Positions 6,081 through 6,468 of a stretch of 6,468 bases of DNA are shown one piece after another. The stretch covers positions 1 through 6,468 of the forward strand of contig PWGF01000359.1 in NCBI GenBank assembly GCA_003554375.1, in the 5' to 3' direction. Within the stretch, counting starts at the first letter, position 1, and each line of letters begins with the position of its first letter. This DNA comes from Spirochaetaceae bacterium. GTDB lineage: Bacteria; Spirochaetota; Spirochaetia; DSM-27196; SKKC01. Under the pieces are notes generated by a model. That model searched no databases and was not told the origin of the DNA. It saw only the letters and a list, made by a program, of their open reading frames with translations. The translations under genes and the position numbers were made by a program.

Positions 6081-6468
6081 TCAATCGGGCCGGATGCAGG
6101 CAATGACCAACGACTGACGGTGCGCGGCAACGAAAGGCCCTAGAAAGCCTGCTGTGGCTTCGCCAGAAAGCTTGCTGTGACCTCGCCGCCGGCAACGGAA
6201 GCGGTGGCGCCGACACGCTCTGATGTACTGCTGCCTGTGCCTCGACCTCCGACGCCTCCGCCAACAGGCTGAAGGTAACCGTAGCCCCGTCCCGCGCACA
6301 CGAGCCGCGTTGGAGGAGACTGTGGGCTACAGTTGTGTAGTGTCCGATCCTGGTCGGCTGGTCCGGGGTCGATAAGACGGTACTGTCGGTGATGCGCGCT
6401 GGGCCTTTCACGCGAGCGGCGGCGCCGATGAAGCTCTGTTCTACGGCAACGCCGTTTGCTACGACAGC
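6081..6468 (-). pseudogene. Remnant of a hexapeptide-repeat (left-handed beta-helix) protein gene, frameshifted and truncated; 5' part outside window
   Basis: From the right edge the - strand reads VANGVAVEQSFIGAAARV, GPARITDSTVLSTPDQPTRI, then SLLAEASEVEAQAAV. The spacing of I, V, G and A is that of a left-handed beta-helix as in acyltransferases. At about 6205 the sense moves to another frame (ASVAGGEVTASFL), and after a 23-bp duplication to the third frame (GFLGPFVAAHRQSLVIACI), which stops at 6081. Joined, the pieces resemble what I remember of a large hexapeptide family in spirochaetes and other phyla, possibly labelled DUF4954, where GEVTASFLGPFVGFHHQ is followed by several hundred more residues. 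That C-terminal part is missing here. Three pieces in three frames in the expected order support a decayed gene. An enzymatic role was never clear for the family. Confidence 0.62.
6142..6187 (-). repeat. 23-bp imperfect tandem duplication inside the beta-helix pseudogene
   Basis: Two adjacent 23-bp copies lie at 6142-6164 and 6165-6187. On the + strand both begin AGAAAGC and end CGCC, with 20 of 23 positions identical. On the - strand they encode GEVTASF and GEATAGF in different frames. Because 23 is not a multiple of three, the duplication by itself breaks the frame. The three differences suggest that the event is not very recent. Confidence 0.8.

Noticed and set aside
5889..6143. + strand open frame of 84 codons in the region between the HD gene and the right edge
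   Set aside because: It lies opposite the HD promoter candidate and the pseudogene, and its Arg/Pro-rich product resembles nothing.
6055..6411. A 118-codon - strand open frame with a GTG start, taken as an intact gene
   Set aside because: Only the part before about 6205 has beta-helix character. The remainder is low-complexity shadow, and the family-like continuation lies in the other two frames. The GTG is probably internal because similar sequence continues to the edge.
1..6468. CRISPR array, insertion sequence, toxin-antitoxin or defence system
   Set aside because: The only direct repeats are the contiguous 14-bp array and the 23-bp duplication, without spacers. I found no transposase, terminal inverted repeats or defence-type proteins; the window is mostly housekeeping genes.

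Overview
The window looks like chromosomal DNA from a moderately GC-rich bacterium, most likely a spirochaete (Spirochaetota). The main reason is MurA. Its active-site loop (PPPGGDVIGRRRLDTH), the block SEPHVQDLC and the stretch around ESRLFFVD and CDPHRA match what I remember of treponemal MurA. The broken hexapeptide-repeat gene at the right edge also resembles a family I associate with spirochaetes. This placement rests on memory, not on a search.

Layout, left to right. A short two-helix membrane protein (7-243, +) may continue beyond the left edge. It converges on murA (374-1654, -) across about 130 bp that hold a strong nested inverted repeat. murA and an aspartate kinase gene (1914-3308, +) diverge from a 259-bp spacer with a perfect 14-bp palindrome and candidate promoters for both genes. 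The kinase stop codon overlaps the start of threonine synthase thrC (3305-4657, +) as ATGA, so the two form a translationally coupled threonine pair. thrC converges on an HD-domain gene (4770-5903, -), and the 112 bp between them are almost filled by a degenerate 14-bp tandem repeat. Beyond the HD gene lie about 180 bp without a recognisable gene. The remains of a left-handed beta-helix (hexapeptide-repeat) protein gene then run off the right edge on the - strand, broken by a frameshift and a 23-bp tandem duplication.

How the genes work together. Aspartate kinase makes the first committed step from aspartate, and ThrC makes the last step to threonine. The kinase has two ACT-type regulatory domains like the N-terminal half of E. 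coli ThrA but no homoserine dehydrogenase domain. Homoserine dehydrogenase and homoserine kinase must be encoded elsewhere. MurA starts peptidoglycan precursor synthesis and carries Asp in place of the usual catalytic Cys. The HD protein is built like a CCA-adding enzyme, but its nucleotidyltransferase head has lost the catalytic signature while the HD phosphohydrolase motif is intact.

I see no CRISPR array, insertion sequence, rRNA or convincing tRNA. The points most worth a second look are the dead-head/live-HD protein, the decaying beta-helix gene with its tandem duplication, the 14-bp repeat array, and -10-like hexamers placed only 7-8 nt upstream of three start codons, which would give leaderless mRNAs.
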